Shown one piece after another: positions 26,296 through 34,992 of a stretch of 64,000 nt of DNA; within the stretch, counting starts at the first letter, position 1, and each line of letters begins with the position of its first letter. The notes below the pieces were generated by a model. The model saw nothing but the letters and a program-made list of their open reading frames with translations, was not told the DNA's origin and did not search any database. Both the position numbers and the translations under genes were made by a program. This stretch comes from Beutenbergia cavernae DSM 12333. Its GTDB lineage: Bacteria; Actinomycetota; Actinomycetes; Actinomycetales; Beutenbergiaceae. The DNA lies in NCBI RefSeq assembly GCF_000023105.1, contig NC_012669.1, forward strand, positions 310,001-374,000, in the 5' to 3' direction.

Positions 26296-28214
26296 CCATG
26301 CACGTCGACGTCCGCTCGGAGACGTTCCGCGACAAGGTGCTCGGCTGTTGGATCGGGAAGAACTGCGGCGGGACGCTCGGCACCCCGCTCGAGGAGGGAT
26401 GGGGGAGGGACGAGCCGTTCGACGTCTGGTGGTACCCGGAGCTGCAGAGCGGCGGCCTGCCGAACGACGACCTGGAGATGCAGCTCGTGTGGCTCGCGGC
26501 GCTGCGCGACGTCGGCCCGGAGCTGCGGGCGGCCGATCTGGCGACGTACTGGCTGGACCACATCGGGTACAACTTCGACGAGTACGGCCTGTCGAAGACG
26601 AACCTGCGGCTCGGGCTCCGGCCGCCCGTGTCCGGCGCGTTCAACAACTGGTTCGTGGACTGCATGGGGTGCCCGATCCGGTCGGAGGTGTGGGCGTGCG
26701 TCACGCCCGGACACCCGCGGATCGCCGCGCGCTACGCGTACGAGGACGCGATTTGCGACCACGCCGGCGGGGAGTCGGTGTACGGCGAGCTGTTCAACGC
26801 CGCACTCGAGTCGGCGGCGTTCGTCGTCGAGGACCGCGACCTCCTGCTCGACATCGCGACGTCGTACGTGCCGCAGGACTCCGCCACGCGTCGGGCGATC
26901 GACGCCGCCCGCGCCGCGCACGCCGAGGGTGTCGACTGGGTGACGGCGCGCCGTCGCGTCATCGACGCCGCACCCAGCAAGGTCGCGCAGTACTCGCCCA
27001 TCAACCTCGGGTTCCAGGTCATCGGCTGGCTGTACGGCAAGGACTTCGGCGAGGCCATGTGCATCACCGTGAACTGCGGCTACGACACCGACTCCTCCGG
27101 CGGCACGATCGGCTCGTGGCTGGGCGTCCGCGCCGGCCTGTCGAACCTGCCGGAGAAGTGGACCGAGCCGTTCGGGATGGGGCTGTCGACCAACGAGTCG
27201 TGGGGCGGGGTGCGGCACCTGTCCGACGGCGCCCGCGGCATCCCGGGTGACGTTCCGGAGCTGACCGACGAGATCGTCCGGCAGGCCGAGCGGGTGCTGC
27301 TGCACCACGGCGTGCGGCTCCGAGACGGCGCGTTCGACGTCGACGTCGCCGACCTGTACGCCGACGACGCCGTTCGCGAGCTGTGGTCGCGGCCGGTCAC
27401 CTCGGTCTCGGGTGGTACGGCGAGCCACGCGATCAGCGTCGACTACGGCCCGACGCCGGTGGTGCGGCCCGGCGAGGACGTCGTCTACGACGTCGCCGTG
27501 ACCAGTCACCTGTCGGACCCGGTGCGGGCCGTGGTGAGCGCCGTCGTCCCCGGCGGCTGGCGGGCACCGGAGCCGGTCGAGCTCGTGCTCGACCCGCACG
27601 CGACGTCGGCGACGAAGCTCGCGCTGCCCGGCCCCGCGCGGGCGGCGATCGCGCGCACCAACCCCGTGCTGGTGTCCGTGCAGGTCGACCACATGCCGGT
27701 GGTGCCGCCGGTCCCGGCACCGCTGGTCGGCGCGCAGGCCTGGCGCGTGCTGACGGGCGACGCCGGCGTCGTCGACGGACCCGCGGACCTGCCGGACCGT
27801 TCGGCTGCGGGCCCGGCCTGGCGGGAGATCGCCGTCGACGGCAACGAGCTGCCGCTGGAGTCGCTCCGGGGAGCCGGCGACGTCGTCCTGCAGACGTTCC
27901 TGCAGGCGTTCGCGCAGCAGCAGGTACGGCTCGCCGTCGATGCGTCGGTCGCCGTGACGGTCTGGGCGGACGGCGAGCAGGTGATCGACCTGCCCGGCGG
28001 GCGGATGATCCGGCCGTCCTACGGGTCGACGGGCGACGTCGGGGCGACGCTCGACCTCGCGGAGGGCTTCCACGAGGTGGTCGTGCGGTTCCGGTTCGAC
28101 GGCGCCGCTGAGGGCGCGTCGCCCGCCCTCGCGCACGTGCTGCTGTTCTCCGCGGACCGGCTCAAGCACGGCGACGTGACGCTCGGTCGGACCACGTTCC
28201 CCTGGGACGACTGA
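26292..28214 (+). CDS. ADP-ribosylglycohydrolase-family protein with C-terminal beta domain
   Basis: A 640-residue protein. Residues 10-330 form a DraG/ARH fold. The metal-binding words are N-D-D-L-E (58-62, in place of T-D-D-T) and G-Y-D-T-D-S-S-G-G (263-271), the latter matching the D-T-D site of the family. Residues 370-640 are a predicted beta-sandwich region unrelated to the usual 300-residue enzymes. No signal peptide is seen. It is coupled by ATGA to the sugar permease, so the likely role is cleavage of an imported N- or O-glycoside rather than protein de-ADP-ribosylation. In E. coli, YegU of this family also sits beside a nucleoside-type transporter. The substrate is unproven. Confidence 0.85.
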   Translation: MTMHVDVRSETFRDKVLGCWIGKNCGGTLGTPLEEGWGRDEPFDVWWYPELQSGGLPNDDLEMQLVWLAALRDVGPELRAADLATYWLDHIGYNFDEYGLSKTNLRLGLRPPVSGAFNNWFVDCMGCPIRSEVWACVTPGHPRIAARYAYEDAICDHAGGESVYGELFNAALESAAFVVEDRDLLLDIATSYVPQDSATRRAIDAARAAHAEGVDWVTARRRVIDAAPSKVAQYSPINLGFQVIGWLYGKDFGEAMCITVNCGYDTDSSGGTIGSWLGVRAGLSNLPEKWTEPFGMGLSTNESWGGVRHLSDGARGIPGDVPELTDEIVRQAERVLLHHGVRLRDGAFDVDVADLYADDAVRELWSRPVTSVSGGTASHAISVDYGPTPVVRPGEDVVYDVAVTSHLSDPVRAVVSAVVPGGWRAPEPVELVLDPHATSATKLALPGPARAAIARTNPVLVSVQVDHMPVVPPVPAPLVGAQAWRVLTGDAGVVDGPADLPDRSAAGPAWREIAVDGNELPLESLRGAGDVVLQTFLQAFAQQQVRLAVDASVAVTVWADGEQVIDLPGGRMIRPSYGSTGDVGATLDLAEGFHEVVVRFRFDGAAEGASPALAHVLLFSADRLKHGDVTLGRTTFPWDD

Positions 28215-28221
28215 GGCCCGA

Positions 28222-28262
28222 GCGGGTAGGTCGGCGGCGTGCGGCGCCGCCGATCTACCCGC
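28222..28262. terminator. Bidirectional hairpin between convergent genes
   Basis: An 18-base stem, GCGGGTAGGTCGGCGGCG, pairs with 28245-28262 around a 5-base loop; the single mismatch would be a G-U pair in one transcript. It lies between the ends of the ADP-ribosylglycohydrolase-like gene and the FAH-family gene. Confidence 0.75.
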
Positions 28263-28268
28263 GTCGCC

Positions 28269-29114
28269 TCAGGCCGTCCCGACGACGGCGACCGGGTTCG
28301 TCAGCCGCCCCACGCCGTCGATCGCGATCTCGACGACGTCCCCCGCCGCGAGCGTGAAGCCCGCCTCGGGCACGAGGCCGGTGCCGGTGAGCAGGACGGC
28401 GCCGTACGGGAAGTCCAGAGCACGGAAGAGCCACGATGCGAGGTCCGGCAGCGTGCGGTGCAGCTGCGCCGTCGACGTCGTACCCTCGAACGCCGCGCCG
28501 CCGTCGCGCTCGATCCGCAGCGAGATGTCGAACGGGCCCTCGCCCGCGTCCCAGACCGGCACGATCACCGGACCGAGCGCGCACGCCGCCGTGTAGACCT
28601 TCGCCTGCGGCAGGTAGAGCGGGTTCTCGCCCTCGATGGACCGGCTCGACATGTCGTTCCCGACGACGTAGCCGAAGATCTCGCCGCTCGAGCTGAGCAC
28701 GAGACCGAGCTCGGGCTCCGGGACGTCCCACCCGGAGTCGGCGCGGATCCCGACGGCGTCGCCCGGCCCCACGACCCGCTCGGGAGTCGATTTGAGGAAC
28801 AGCTCCGGACGCGGCGCCTCGTAGACGAGGTCGTACATGAGCGCGTGCGCGGACTCCTCGGCGCGGCCGTCGCGACTGCGCTCGTACGTGACGCCGGCGG
28901 CCCAGACCTCCTGCCGGTCCACCGGGGCGAGCGTCACGCCGTCGTCGGGGACCGGTGCTCCGGACGCCGCTGCCTGCTCGACGGCGGCCCTCGCCGCGGT
29001 GAGCGGCAGCGCGAGCAGCTCGGCGAGCGGCGGGCACTCGCGGGAGGTCCCCTCCTCGCCGGTCACGACCCAGCGCGCCTCGCCGCCGTGGAGCTCTCGG
29101 GCGATCGTCGTCAT
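28269..29114 (-). CDS. Fumarylacetoacetate hydrolase (FAH) family protein
   Basis: A 281-residue metal-dependent enzyme of the FAH superfamily. Metal ligands are seen in EPELGLVL (Glu133 and Glu135) and in the GNDMSSRSIEGENPL loop; GTGLVPE is the conserved C-terminal turn. The words ENPLYLPQAKVY and CALGP recall bacterial 2-keto-3-deoxy-sugar-acid dehydratases of the FAH fold, which would fit a sugar catabolic island, but hydratases of aromatic degradation look similar. GAGGAGG stands 9 bases before the ATG. It is transcribed alone, divergent from the AraC gene. Confidence 0.88.
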   Translation of the reverse strand: MTTIARELHGGEARWVVTGEEGTSRECPPLAELLALPLTAARAAVEQAAASGAPVPDDGVTLAPVDRQEVWAAGVTYERSRDGRAEESAHALMYDLVYEAPRPELFLKSTPERVVGPGDAVGIRADSGWDVPEPELGLVLSSSGEIFGYVVGNDMSSRSIEGENPLYLPQAKVYTAACALGPVIVPVWDAGEGPFDISLRIERDGGAAFEGTTSTAQLHRTLPDLASWLFRALDFPYGAVLLTGTGLVPEAGFTLAAGDVVEIAIDGVGRLTNPVAVVGTA

Positions 29115-29202
29115 GCGGTGTCCTCCTCGGTGTCCGGCCCCACCCTGCCATGGCGCGTGCGAGCACGGGTGCCCGGGACCGGGCGGTCACCGGCGTGCGA
29201 CG

Positions 29203-29709
29203 ATGGCGCGGGGTGAGGCGGTGAGCGAGGTCCTGGTGCGCGACGAGGCGGTGACGGCGCTGCGCCGCGCGCGCGACCTCGCGGACTCGCGGTATGCGGA
29301 CGAGATCGACGTCGACACGCTTGCGGCGTCGGCGGGGTACTCGCGGTACCACTTCTCCCGGCTCTTCCGGCGCGTCTACGGCGAGACGCCGGGCCAGTAC
29401 CTCTCGCGCCGGCGGGTGGAGCGGGCGCAGCAGATCCTCTCGTCGACCAACCTCACGGTGACCGAGGTGTGCCATCTCGTCGGGTTCACGAGCCTGGGCT
29501 CCTTCAGCAGCCGCTTCCGCGCGCTCGTCGGCGTGGGTCCGCAGGAGTACCAGCGTCGGAAGGTCGCGGAGGGCGTCCCGCCGATCCCCGGGTGCTTCCT
29601 GCTCCTCGCCGCCGGTCTCCCGACGGCGGATCGGACGACGGCGGATCGGACGACGGCGGACCGCATCACCGCACGTGTGGAGAAGCAGACGGGCCAGGGT
29701 GCGCCGTAG
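29203..29709 (+). CDS. AraC family transcriptional regulator, DNA-binding domain only
   Basis: A 168-residue protein with two AraC-type helix-turn-helices in residues 15-115 (YSRYHFSRLFRRVYGETPGQ and VGFTSLGSFSSRFR). No ligand-binding domain precedes them; the C-terminal 45 residues are polar, with the repeat T-A-D-R-T. Short AraC proteins like this often act with a neighbouring VOC gene. Here a VOC gene follows after 58 bases and is the likely target or partner. The start is uncertain between ATG 29203 and GTG 29221. Confidence 0.85.
   Translation: MARGEAVSEVLVRDEAVTALRRARDLADSRYADEIDVDTLAASAGYSRYHFSRLFRRVYGETPGQYLSRRRVERAQQILSSTNLTVTEVCHLVGFTSLGSFSSRFRALVGVGPQEYQRRKVAEGVPPIPGCFLLLAAGLPTADRTTADRTTADRITARVEKQTGQGAP
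29622..29666 (+). repeat. 15-bp in-frame tandem repeat in the AraC gene
   Basis: GACGGCGGATCGGAC occurs twice exactly and a third time with three changes at the end. Each unit adds five residues, T-A-D-R-T, to the tail of the AraC protein. Copy number is likely variable between strains. Confidence 0.75.
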
Positions 29710-29767
29710 CGTCGGTCACGGCCGAACGGCCGAACGGCCGCAGTATCCGGCGAGAGGAAGACCCCGC

Positions 29768-30226
29768 ATGATCACGGGACTGGGTGTGGCGAGCGTGTTC
29801 GTCACGGACTACGACGAGGCCAAGGCGTTCTTCGTGCAGAAGCTCGGCTTCACCGAACGCCACGACCTCGTGCTCGACAACGGGTACCGGTGGCTCACCG
29901 TCGGTCCCTCGGCGAGCCCGGAGCTGCAGCTGAGCGTGACTGTTCCCGGGCCTCCCGTGCACGACGACGAGACGGCGCGGATGCTCCGGACCCTGCTGGC
30001 GAAGGGGGTGCTGAGCGGGGGCGCGTGGAACACCGACGACTGCCGCGCGACGTTCGAGCTGTACACGTCGCGGGGTGTGGAGTTCCTCCAGGAACCGCAG
30101 GAGCGCCCGTACGGCGTCGAGGCCGTGTTCCGGGACCCGTTCGGGAACTGGTACAGCCTCAACGAGACCAACCGGGCGGCCTTCGACGCCGCCGCCATGA
30201 AGGACGCGTTCCCCGAACTGGCCTGA
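29768..30226 (+). CDS. VOC family protein
   Basis: A 152-residue VOC module: it begins with ITGLGVASVFVTDYDEA, has FFVQKLGFTERHD in the first beta-alpha unit and ends with FRDPFGNWYSLNE, the usual metal-site strand. It resembles the small glyoxalase/bleomycin-resistance proteins that follow AraC-like genes in actinobacteria. GAGAGGA lies 9 bases before the ATG. The substrate is unknown. It is followed by the convergent FAD oxidoreductase gene with only 9 bases between the stops. Confidence 0.88.
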   Translation: MITGLGVASVFVTDYDEAKAFFVQKLGFTERHDLVLDNGYRWLTVGPSASPELQLSVTVPGPPVHDDETARMLRTLLAKGVLSGGAWNTDDCRATFELYTSRGVEFLQEPQERPYGVEAVFRDPFGNWYSLNETNRAAFDAAAMKDAFPELA

Positions 30227-30235
30227 GCGCGGGCG

Positions 30236-32521
30236 TCAGCCCTCGGCCGCCCAGGCGCGCAGCGACACGACGCGCGCCGCCGACGCCCCGTTCGTCGCCG
30301 TCACGACCATCCGCAGCTCGGTCGCCGACACGGGCGAGGGCAGCACGTGTCGGCGGTGGCGCGCCCGGTTGTCGGTGACGTCCGCGAGGACCACCCACGG
30401 TGCGCCGTCGCCGGCGCGCGCCTCGATCCGGTAGTCGCGCACGAGCGTGGGCAGGACGTCGAACGGCGTCCGGTGGTGGTGCAGGTTGATGAGGTCCTCG
30501 TCGAGGTCGTCGTCGAGGACCACCGCCACCTCACCCACGACCGCGGGTGAGGACCACGTGAGCGCGAGCCACGGCTCGCCGTCGTGCTCCACCGGCTGCG
30601 ACACCCACATCTGCGGACCGCCCCACGGCCGCGCGTACCCGCCGACGGCCTTCGACGGCGCGTACGCGGACGTCGCGGCGTCGAGCCGCAGGCACACGGA
30701 GCCGCGCTGCAGCACCTGCTTCCAGGCGCGCCACTGCTCGGTGAACTCCTCCTGGGGTGACGGCTCCCGGTGCGTGAACGTCAGCACGCCCGGCAGCACC
30801 TCGTCCGACGTGTGGACGACGACGTCGGGGTTCGCCCGCACCACCACGAACGCGTTCCGCGGCGAGGTGGGGCGCCACTGCACGGGCACGCGCACCCACT
30901 GCTTCTCCCCGGCGCTCACCTCGACCGACGCCGAGGCCGCGAGCTCCCGCGGCACGTAGTTCTGCGGCAGGTCGGGGTCGTGCACCTCGACCTCGAGCGT
31001 CGTCGCGACCGCCGCGTCCACCAGGAGCCAGATCCCGTCGAGCTCCGGGTCCACCGGCACCACGAAGCCCAGGTGGTCGGCCAGCTCCCAGGTAGCTGTC
31101 GGCGTCTCCGCGGCGAGCGTGAGCAGCGTGGACGACGCCGTGACGTCGGCGGCGAGCGCGAGGTCTGCCGGGTCGTCGTGCAGCACGCCGAGCACCGAGG
31201 CGTCGGCCCGCACGAGCGCTCGCCGCACCCGCTCGAAACGCTCCGTCGCGAGCTCGCGCGGCGCGACGCCGTCGGCCACCGCGAGCGCGGCCGCCACGCC
31301 GGCAGCCTCACCGATGACGGCGCACGTCGCCATCACGCGCGTCGTCCCGAACGCCACGTGCGACGCCGAGATGTTGCGTCCGGCGAGCCACATGTTGCGG
31401 GTGTTCGCCGAGTACAGGCTGCGCAGCGGGACGTGGTAGTTGCCGTCCGGGTGCCAGTGCCGCGAGCCGCTCTCGGAGGCATACATGCCGCCCGGAGGGT
31501 GGAGGTCGATGGACCAGCCGCCGAACGCGACCCGGTCGTCGAACGGCTCCTGCTCGAGCACGTCGGACTGCGTGAGCGTGTGGTCGCCCACGAAGCGCCG
31601 GTACTCGCGCTTGCCCGGGACGGCGCCGATCCACTCGAGCGTGAGGTTGTCGGCGTCGAACTTCCCGGAGTTCTTGATGTAGTCCCAGATGCCGTAGACA
31701 GCGCCCTGCAGCTCGTCGCGGATCCGCTCGTTGTCGGCGACGACGTCGAGCTCGCCGCCCCACTCGATCCACCAGTACGCGCACCCGTTCGCCTCGATGC
31801 GGATGGGCCGCAGGTCGGGAATGGACGTCTCGGCGATGTCCACGGCGAACGAGGGCGGCACGAACTTCACCGGTTCCCCGGCGTCCTTGGAGTAGAAGAG
31901 GATCGTGGACCCGAGGGTGGAGCGGTCCGGCCCTTCGGGTGCCCACGACTCCCCGTACGTCTCGCGCGACTCGCGGCCCGTGCGGTACCAGGCGCCGGCC
32001 AGGTGCCCGACGAGGCCGTCGCCCGTGGCGTCGACGAACGCCGGCGAGACGAACCGCAGCACCCGCTCCGACCCCATCTGCCAGCCGGTCACGGAGCTGA
32101 TGGTGCGGTCGTCGTCGGGTCCCGACGCGTCCACGGAGCGCACGTCCGTGTTGAGGTACAGCGTGATGTTCGGCTCGGCGCGGACCGCCTCGAGCACCAC
32201 GAGGTCCCAGTAGTACGGGTTCCCGGAGGGGTTCGTGAACTGGTTCTCCACGAACAGCTCGCCCATGATCCCGGTCTCGCGCGCGAAGTGCTGCACCCCG
32301 TGCGCGGTGGCGCCGCACACCCAGACGCGGACCTCGGAGGAGGAGTTCCCGCCGAGCACGGGTCGGTTCTGCACGAGAGCCACCCGAGCGCCCTGGCGTG
32401 CGGCGCCGATCGCGGCGCACACGCCGGCGAGCCCACCGCCGACCACCGTGAGGTCGGAGTTCACCTCCTCCGTCGTCACGACGGGCGAGGTGGAGGGGGA
32501 CGACGTCGCAGCGCTGGTCAT
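30236..32521 (-). CDS. FAD-dependent oxidoreductase (FAD_oxidored family) with C-terminal beta domains
   Basis: A 761-residue flavoprotein. A Rossmann dinucleotide motif, VVGGGLAGVCAAIGAARQGA (about 26-45), opens a FAD_oxidored domain that runs to about residue 460, with GGNSSSEVRVW and DATGDGLVGHLAG as landmarks and the final FAD-site word NISASHVAFGTTRVM. Residues 480-761 look like all-beta, probably carbohydrate-contacting, domains. No signal peptide is seen. Its ATG overlaps the stop of the RpiR gene. As the last gene of the system 3 sugar operon it may oxidise an imported sugar; such proteins are frequent in polysaccharide loci but poorly characterised. Confidence 0.87.
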   Translation of the reverse strand: MTSAATSSPSTSPVVTTEEVNSDLTVVGGGLAGVCAAIGAARQGARVALVQNRPVLGGNSSSEVRVWVCGATAHGVQHFARETGIMGELFVENQFTNPSGNPYYWDLVVLEAVRAEPNITLYLNTDVRSVDASGPDDDRTISSVTGWQMGSERVLRFVSPAFVDATGDGLVGHLAGAWYRTGRESRETYGESWAPEGPDRSTLGSTILFYSKDAGEPVKFVPPSFAVDIAETSIPDLRPIRIEANGCAYWWIEWGGELDVVADNERIRDELQGAVYGIWDYIKNSGKFDADNLTLEWIGAVPGKREYRRFVGDHTLTQSDVLEQEPFDDRVAFGGWSIDLHPPGGMYASESGSRHWHPDGNYHVPLRSLYSANTRNMWLAGRNISASHVAFGTTRVMATCAVIGEAAGVAAALAVADGVAPRELATERFERVRRALVRADASVLGVLHDDPADLALAADVTASSTLLTLAAETPTATWELADHLGFVVPVDPELDGIWLLVDAAVATTLEVEVHDPDLPQNYVPRELAASASVEVSAGEKQWVRVPVQWRPTSPRNAFVVVRANPDVVVHTSDEVLPGVLTFTHREPSPQEEFTEQWRAWKQVLQRGSVCLRLDAATSAYAPSKAVGGYARPWGGPQMWVSQPVEHDGEPWLALTWSSPAVVGEVAVVLDDDLDEDLINLHHHRTPFDVLPTLVRDYRIEARAGDGAPWVVLADVTDNRARHRRHVLPSPVSATELRMVVTATNGASAARVVSLRAWAAEG

Positions 32522-33525
32522 GAGAGGTCCTTCGTCGATGACGTGGTCGGGTGCGGTCGGTCGGCGGTGCCCGCGGAGCGGGGGTGGGAGTGGGGTACGG
32601 CGAACTCGACGCCGAGGGCGTCGGGCACGCGCTGGGCCACGAGGACCCACAGGAGGGCCGCGGTGAGCGTGTCGCTGGCGCGTCCCGCGAAGTAGTCGGT
32701 CCACGCCGTGCCCTCGCGCGTCCCGGTGAACAGGACGAGGTCGGCGACGTCGGCGAGCGGGCCCTCAGGGTCGCCGGTGATGACCACGGTGTGCGCGCCG
32801 TTCTCCTGCGCGAGAGCGCAGAACGCCTCGCCCACCGCGTCGTGCCCGGCGCGGGAGAGCGCGATGGCGACGTCGCCCGGGCGCAGCAGGCTGGCGGCGA
32901 CGCGGGTGGCCTGCTTCCCCTCGTGGAACCAGACCGGGCGGCCGATGCGCAGGAGCCGCAGGTAGAGCTCGTGGAGCGACACGGAGTCGCCCCACTCGCC
33001 GTACAGGTGGATGCGTTCGGCCGCCGCGATCCAGTCGGCGGCGCGCGTGGCGCCCGCGAGGTCGAGCGCGCCCATGGCGTTGCGTGCCGCGCGGCTGGAG
33101 TGGGCCACCAGGACGCCGAGCACCTGGTCGGCCGGGTCATCCGGCGCGATCGCCGTGCCGATGTCGCGCTGCCAGCCGCCCTGCACCTCGCGACCGTGCT
33201 CCGTGGCGATCGCGGCCCGCATCGCCGGGAAGCCGTCGTACCCGAGCAGACCGGCCAGCCGCGTGAGAGTGGCGGGGGAGACGCCGGACGCCGTCGCCAG
33301 CCGGGTGATCGACCCCCGGCTCGCCTCCGCCGGGGCGTCGACGATGTGCGCCGCGGCACGGGCGAGCGCGCCGGTGAGCGACGGCAGAGCGTCGCGCAGC
33401 GCCTGGAGCGGGCTCGCGTCGTCCGCGTGCGCGACGACGCGCGGCGACCGCGCCGCCGCGGCGGACACCGCCGTCGACGACGACCCTGCGTCGTCGCCGT
33501 CCTGCCCCGGTCGCCTCGCCGGCAT
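32518..33525 (-). CDS. MurR/RpiR family transcriptional regulator
   Basis: A 335-residue regulator: an N-terminal HTH_6 domain (about 40-115, ITRLATASGVSPATLTRLAG) and a C-terminal SIS sugar-phosphate-binding domain (about 145-280, IHLYGEWGDSVSLHE and VAIALSRAGHDAVG). The SIS domain usually senses a phosphosugar, so a kinase or isomerase acting on the imported sugar is expected. The gene is embedded inside the system 3 operon, which gives autoregulation. CGAGGAGG stands shortly before the ATG. Confidence 0.92.
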   Translation of the reverse strand: MPARRPGQDGDDAGSSSTAVSAAAARSPRVVAHADDASPLQALRDALPSLTGALARAAAHIVDAPAEASRGSITRLATASGVSPATLTRLAGLLGYDGFPAMRAAIATEHGREVQGGWQRDIGTAIAPDDPADQVLGVLVAHSSRAARNAMGALDLAGATRAADWIAAAERIHLYGEWGDSVSLHELYLRLLRIGRPVWFHEGKQATRVAASLLRPGDVAIALSRAGHDAVGEAFCALAQENGAHTVVITGDPEGPLADVADLVLFTGTREGTAWTDYFAGRASDTLTAALLWVLVAQRVPDALGVEFAVPHSHPRSAGTADRPHPTTSSTKDLS

Positions 33526-33542
33526 GCGTCGTCCTCCTCGCC

Positions 33543-34982
33543 TCACGTGTAGAACAGCTGTGCGCTGGCCCGTCCGTCGTCGTCGCTCACGAGCCGCACC
33601 CAGTGCGCGCTGAACCCCGGCGGGAAGACGTGCGTGCTGAGCTCGCCCGCCGCCACGTCCAGCGTGCCGATCCTGCCGAACGTGCCGTCCCCGCGCGCGT
33701 CGATCTCGATGTGCACGCGCATCGCGTGCTCGCCGTGGTTCTGCACGTGGAGGCACTTGTTGTCGAATCCGGTCATGAGGTACGGGTCCGACGGCGCGCC
33801 GGCGCTGACGTCCTCGTCCCACCACGGGCCGCCCCACCCGGTGGGCTTCCCGAACGACCACAGGTCGTCGGTCTTGCCGAAGAACATCCCGGACTGCGGC
33901 TCCGCCGTCGTCGGGTTCAGGCCGTGGCTCGGGGAGGCGTTGTCGGCGCCGGCCACGAACATGCCGCGCCAGCTGCAGAAGTCGCCGAGCACCCACAGGT
34001 GGGTCGAGATCGGGCGCACGCCCCAGATGCGGTTGCCGTAGGCCCACGGCGACAGCTCGTAGAACATCCCGTGGTGGTCGAGCAGGAGCCGCTCGTGCTC
34101 GACCTCGCGGATCCGCGGCCACTCCGTCTGCCACTTGTGGTCGAAGCAGTGCGAGGCCTTCGGCAGCCGGTAGCGCCGCCACTCGCCGTCGCCCTCCGTG
34201 AACACCTCGAGGATGGCGGACGCGGCGTCCCAGCCGGACGCGAAGATCGTGCCGCCGAACTCGTGCCGGCCGCCGATGGCCGTGAACGGCTTGCGCTCGA
34301 GGATGCGCCACGTCTCGCCGTCGAACTCCGCCAGGCGGCCCCGCGCACGTTCGCCCCGCCACTCCTCCTCCGCGTACTCGTTCGAGCACACGACGAGCCG
34401 GCCGAAGCTGGAGTAGCAGTCCTTGTAGTGGACCTTCCACTCGCCCTCGGTGCCGAGCTCGTCGTTGAGGTCCCAGGCGAGCTCGACGTCGAGCGTGGTG
34501 ACGTCGAGGGAGAAGACCTCGCCCTCCATCGTGAGCACGTACACGTGCGTGTCCGGCTTGGTGAGGTGCCGGGCGGTGCCGCACAGCCGGTGGGGCGCCA
34601 GCTCGGGCACGGTGCGGATCTCGTGGTCGGGCGAGATGACGTGCGGGCCGATGACGAGGTTGCCGGTCGCCCAGTGGATGAAGCGGTTCGTGTACGTCCC
34701 GTCGACTCCCAGCGTCTCGGGCACCACCTCCATGGTGAGGTCCGGGTGCACCCGGCGCAGGCTCACCCCGCCACCGCTGGCCGCCTTGTGCGAGTTGTAG
34801 TTCTGCACGTACAGCACACCGTTGTACGGCATGAGCGAGCCGATCCCGAGCTCGCTGCGCGGCGGGCCGAAGTCGCCGATCTGCGCCAGGTGCGGGAACA
34901 CGCCCGAGACCTGGGTCGGTGACGTGTCCGTGCGAGTGGCGACCGCCGTCGTCGTCGTCGGGCGCTGATCAGTGGTGGTCAC
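33543..34982 (-). CDS. Uncharacterised 479-residue protein of a sugar operon, probable beta-propeller
   Basis: I do not recognise a named family. The protein is cytoplasmic (no signal; Thr-rich first 25 residues) and rich in short beta strands with regularly spaced aromatic words such as GGVSLRRV, YKDCYSSFGRLVVCSNEY, GGTIFASGWDAAS, LLLDHHGMFYELSPW and WGVRPISTHLWVLG, the look of a six- or seven-bladed propeller followed by a small C-terminal sandwich. It lies between the permeases and the RpiR gene, 10 bases from the first and 17 from the second. Its conservation with the FAD oxidoreductase would suggest a joint reaction on the imported sugar. Confidence 0.8.
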   Translation of the reverse strand: MTTTDQRPTTTTAVATRTDTSPTQVSGVFPHLAQIGDFGPPRSELGIGSLMPYNGVLYVQNYNSHKAASGGGVSLRRVHPDLTMEVVPETLGVDGTYTNRFIHWATGNLVIGPHVISPDHEIRTVPELAPHRLCGTARHLTKPDTHVYVLTMEGEVFSLDVTTLDVELAWDLNDELGTEGEWKVHYKDCYSSFGRLVVCSNEYAEEEWRGERARGRLAEFDGETWRILERKPFTAIGGRHEFGGTIFASGWDAASAILEVFTEGDGEWRRYRLPKASHCFDHKWQTEWPRIREVEHERLLLDHHGMFYELSPWAYGNRIWGVRPISTHLWVLGDFCSWRGMFVAGADNASPSHGLNPTTAEPQSGMFFGKTDDLWSFGKPTGWGGPWWDEDVSAGAPSDPYLMTGFDNKCLHVQNHGEHAMRVHIEIDARGDGTFGRIGTLDVAAGELSTHVFPPGFSAHWVRLVSDDDGRASAQLFYT

Positions 34983-34992
34983 GAGCGATTCC

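Noticed and set aside
26181-28169. 662-codon minus-strand frame opposite the ADP-ribosylglycohydrolase-like gene
   Set aside because: Shadow frame; the real gene has recognisable metal-binding motifs and ATGA coupling.
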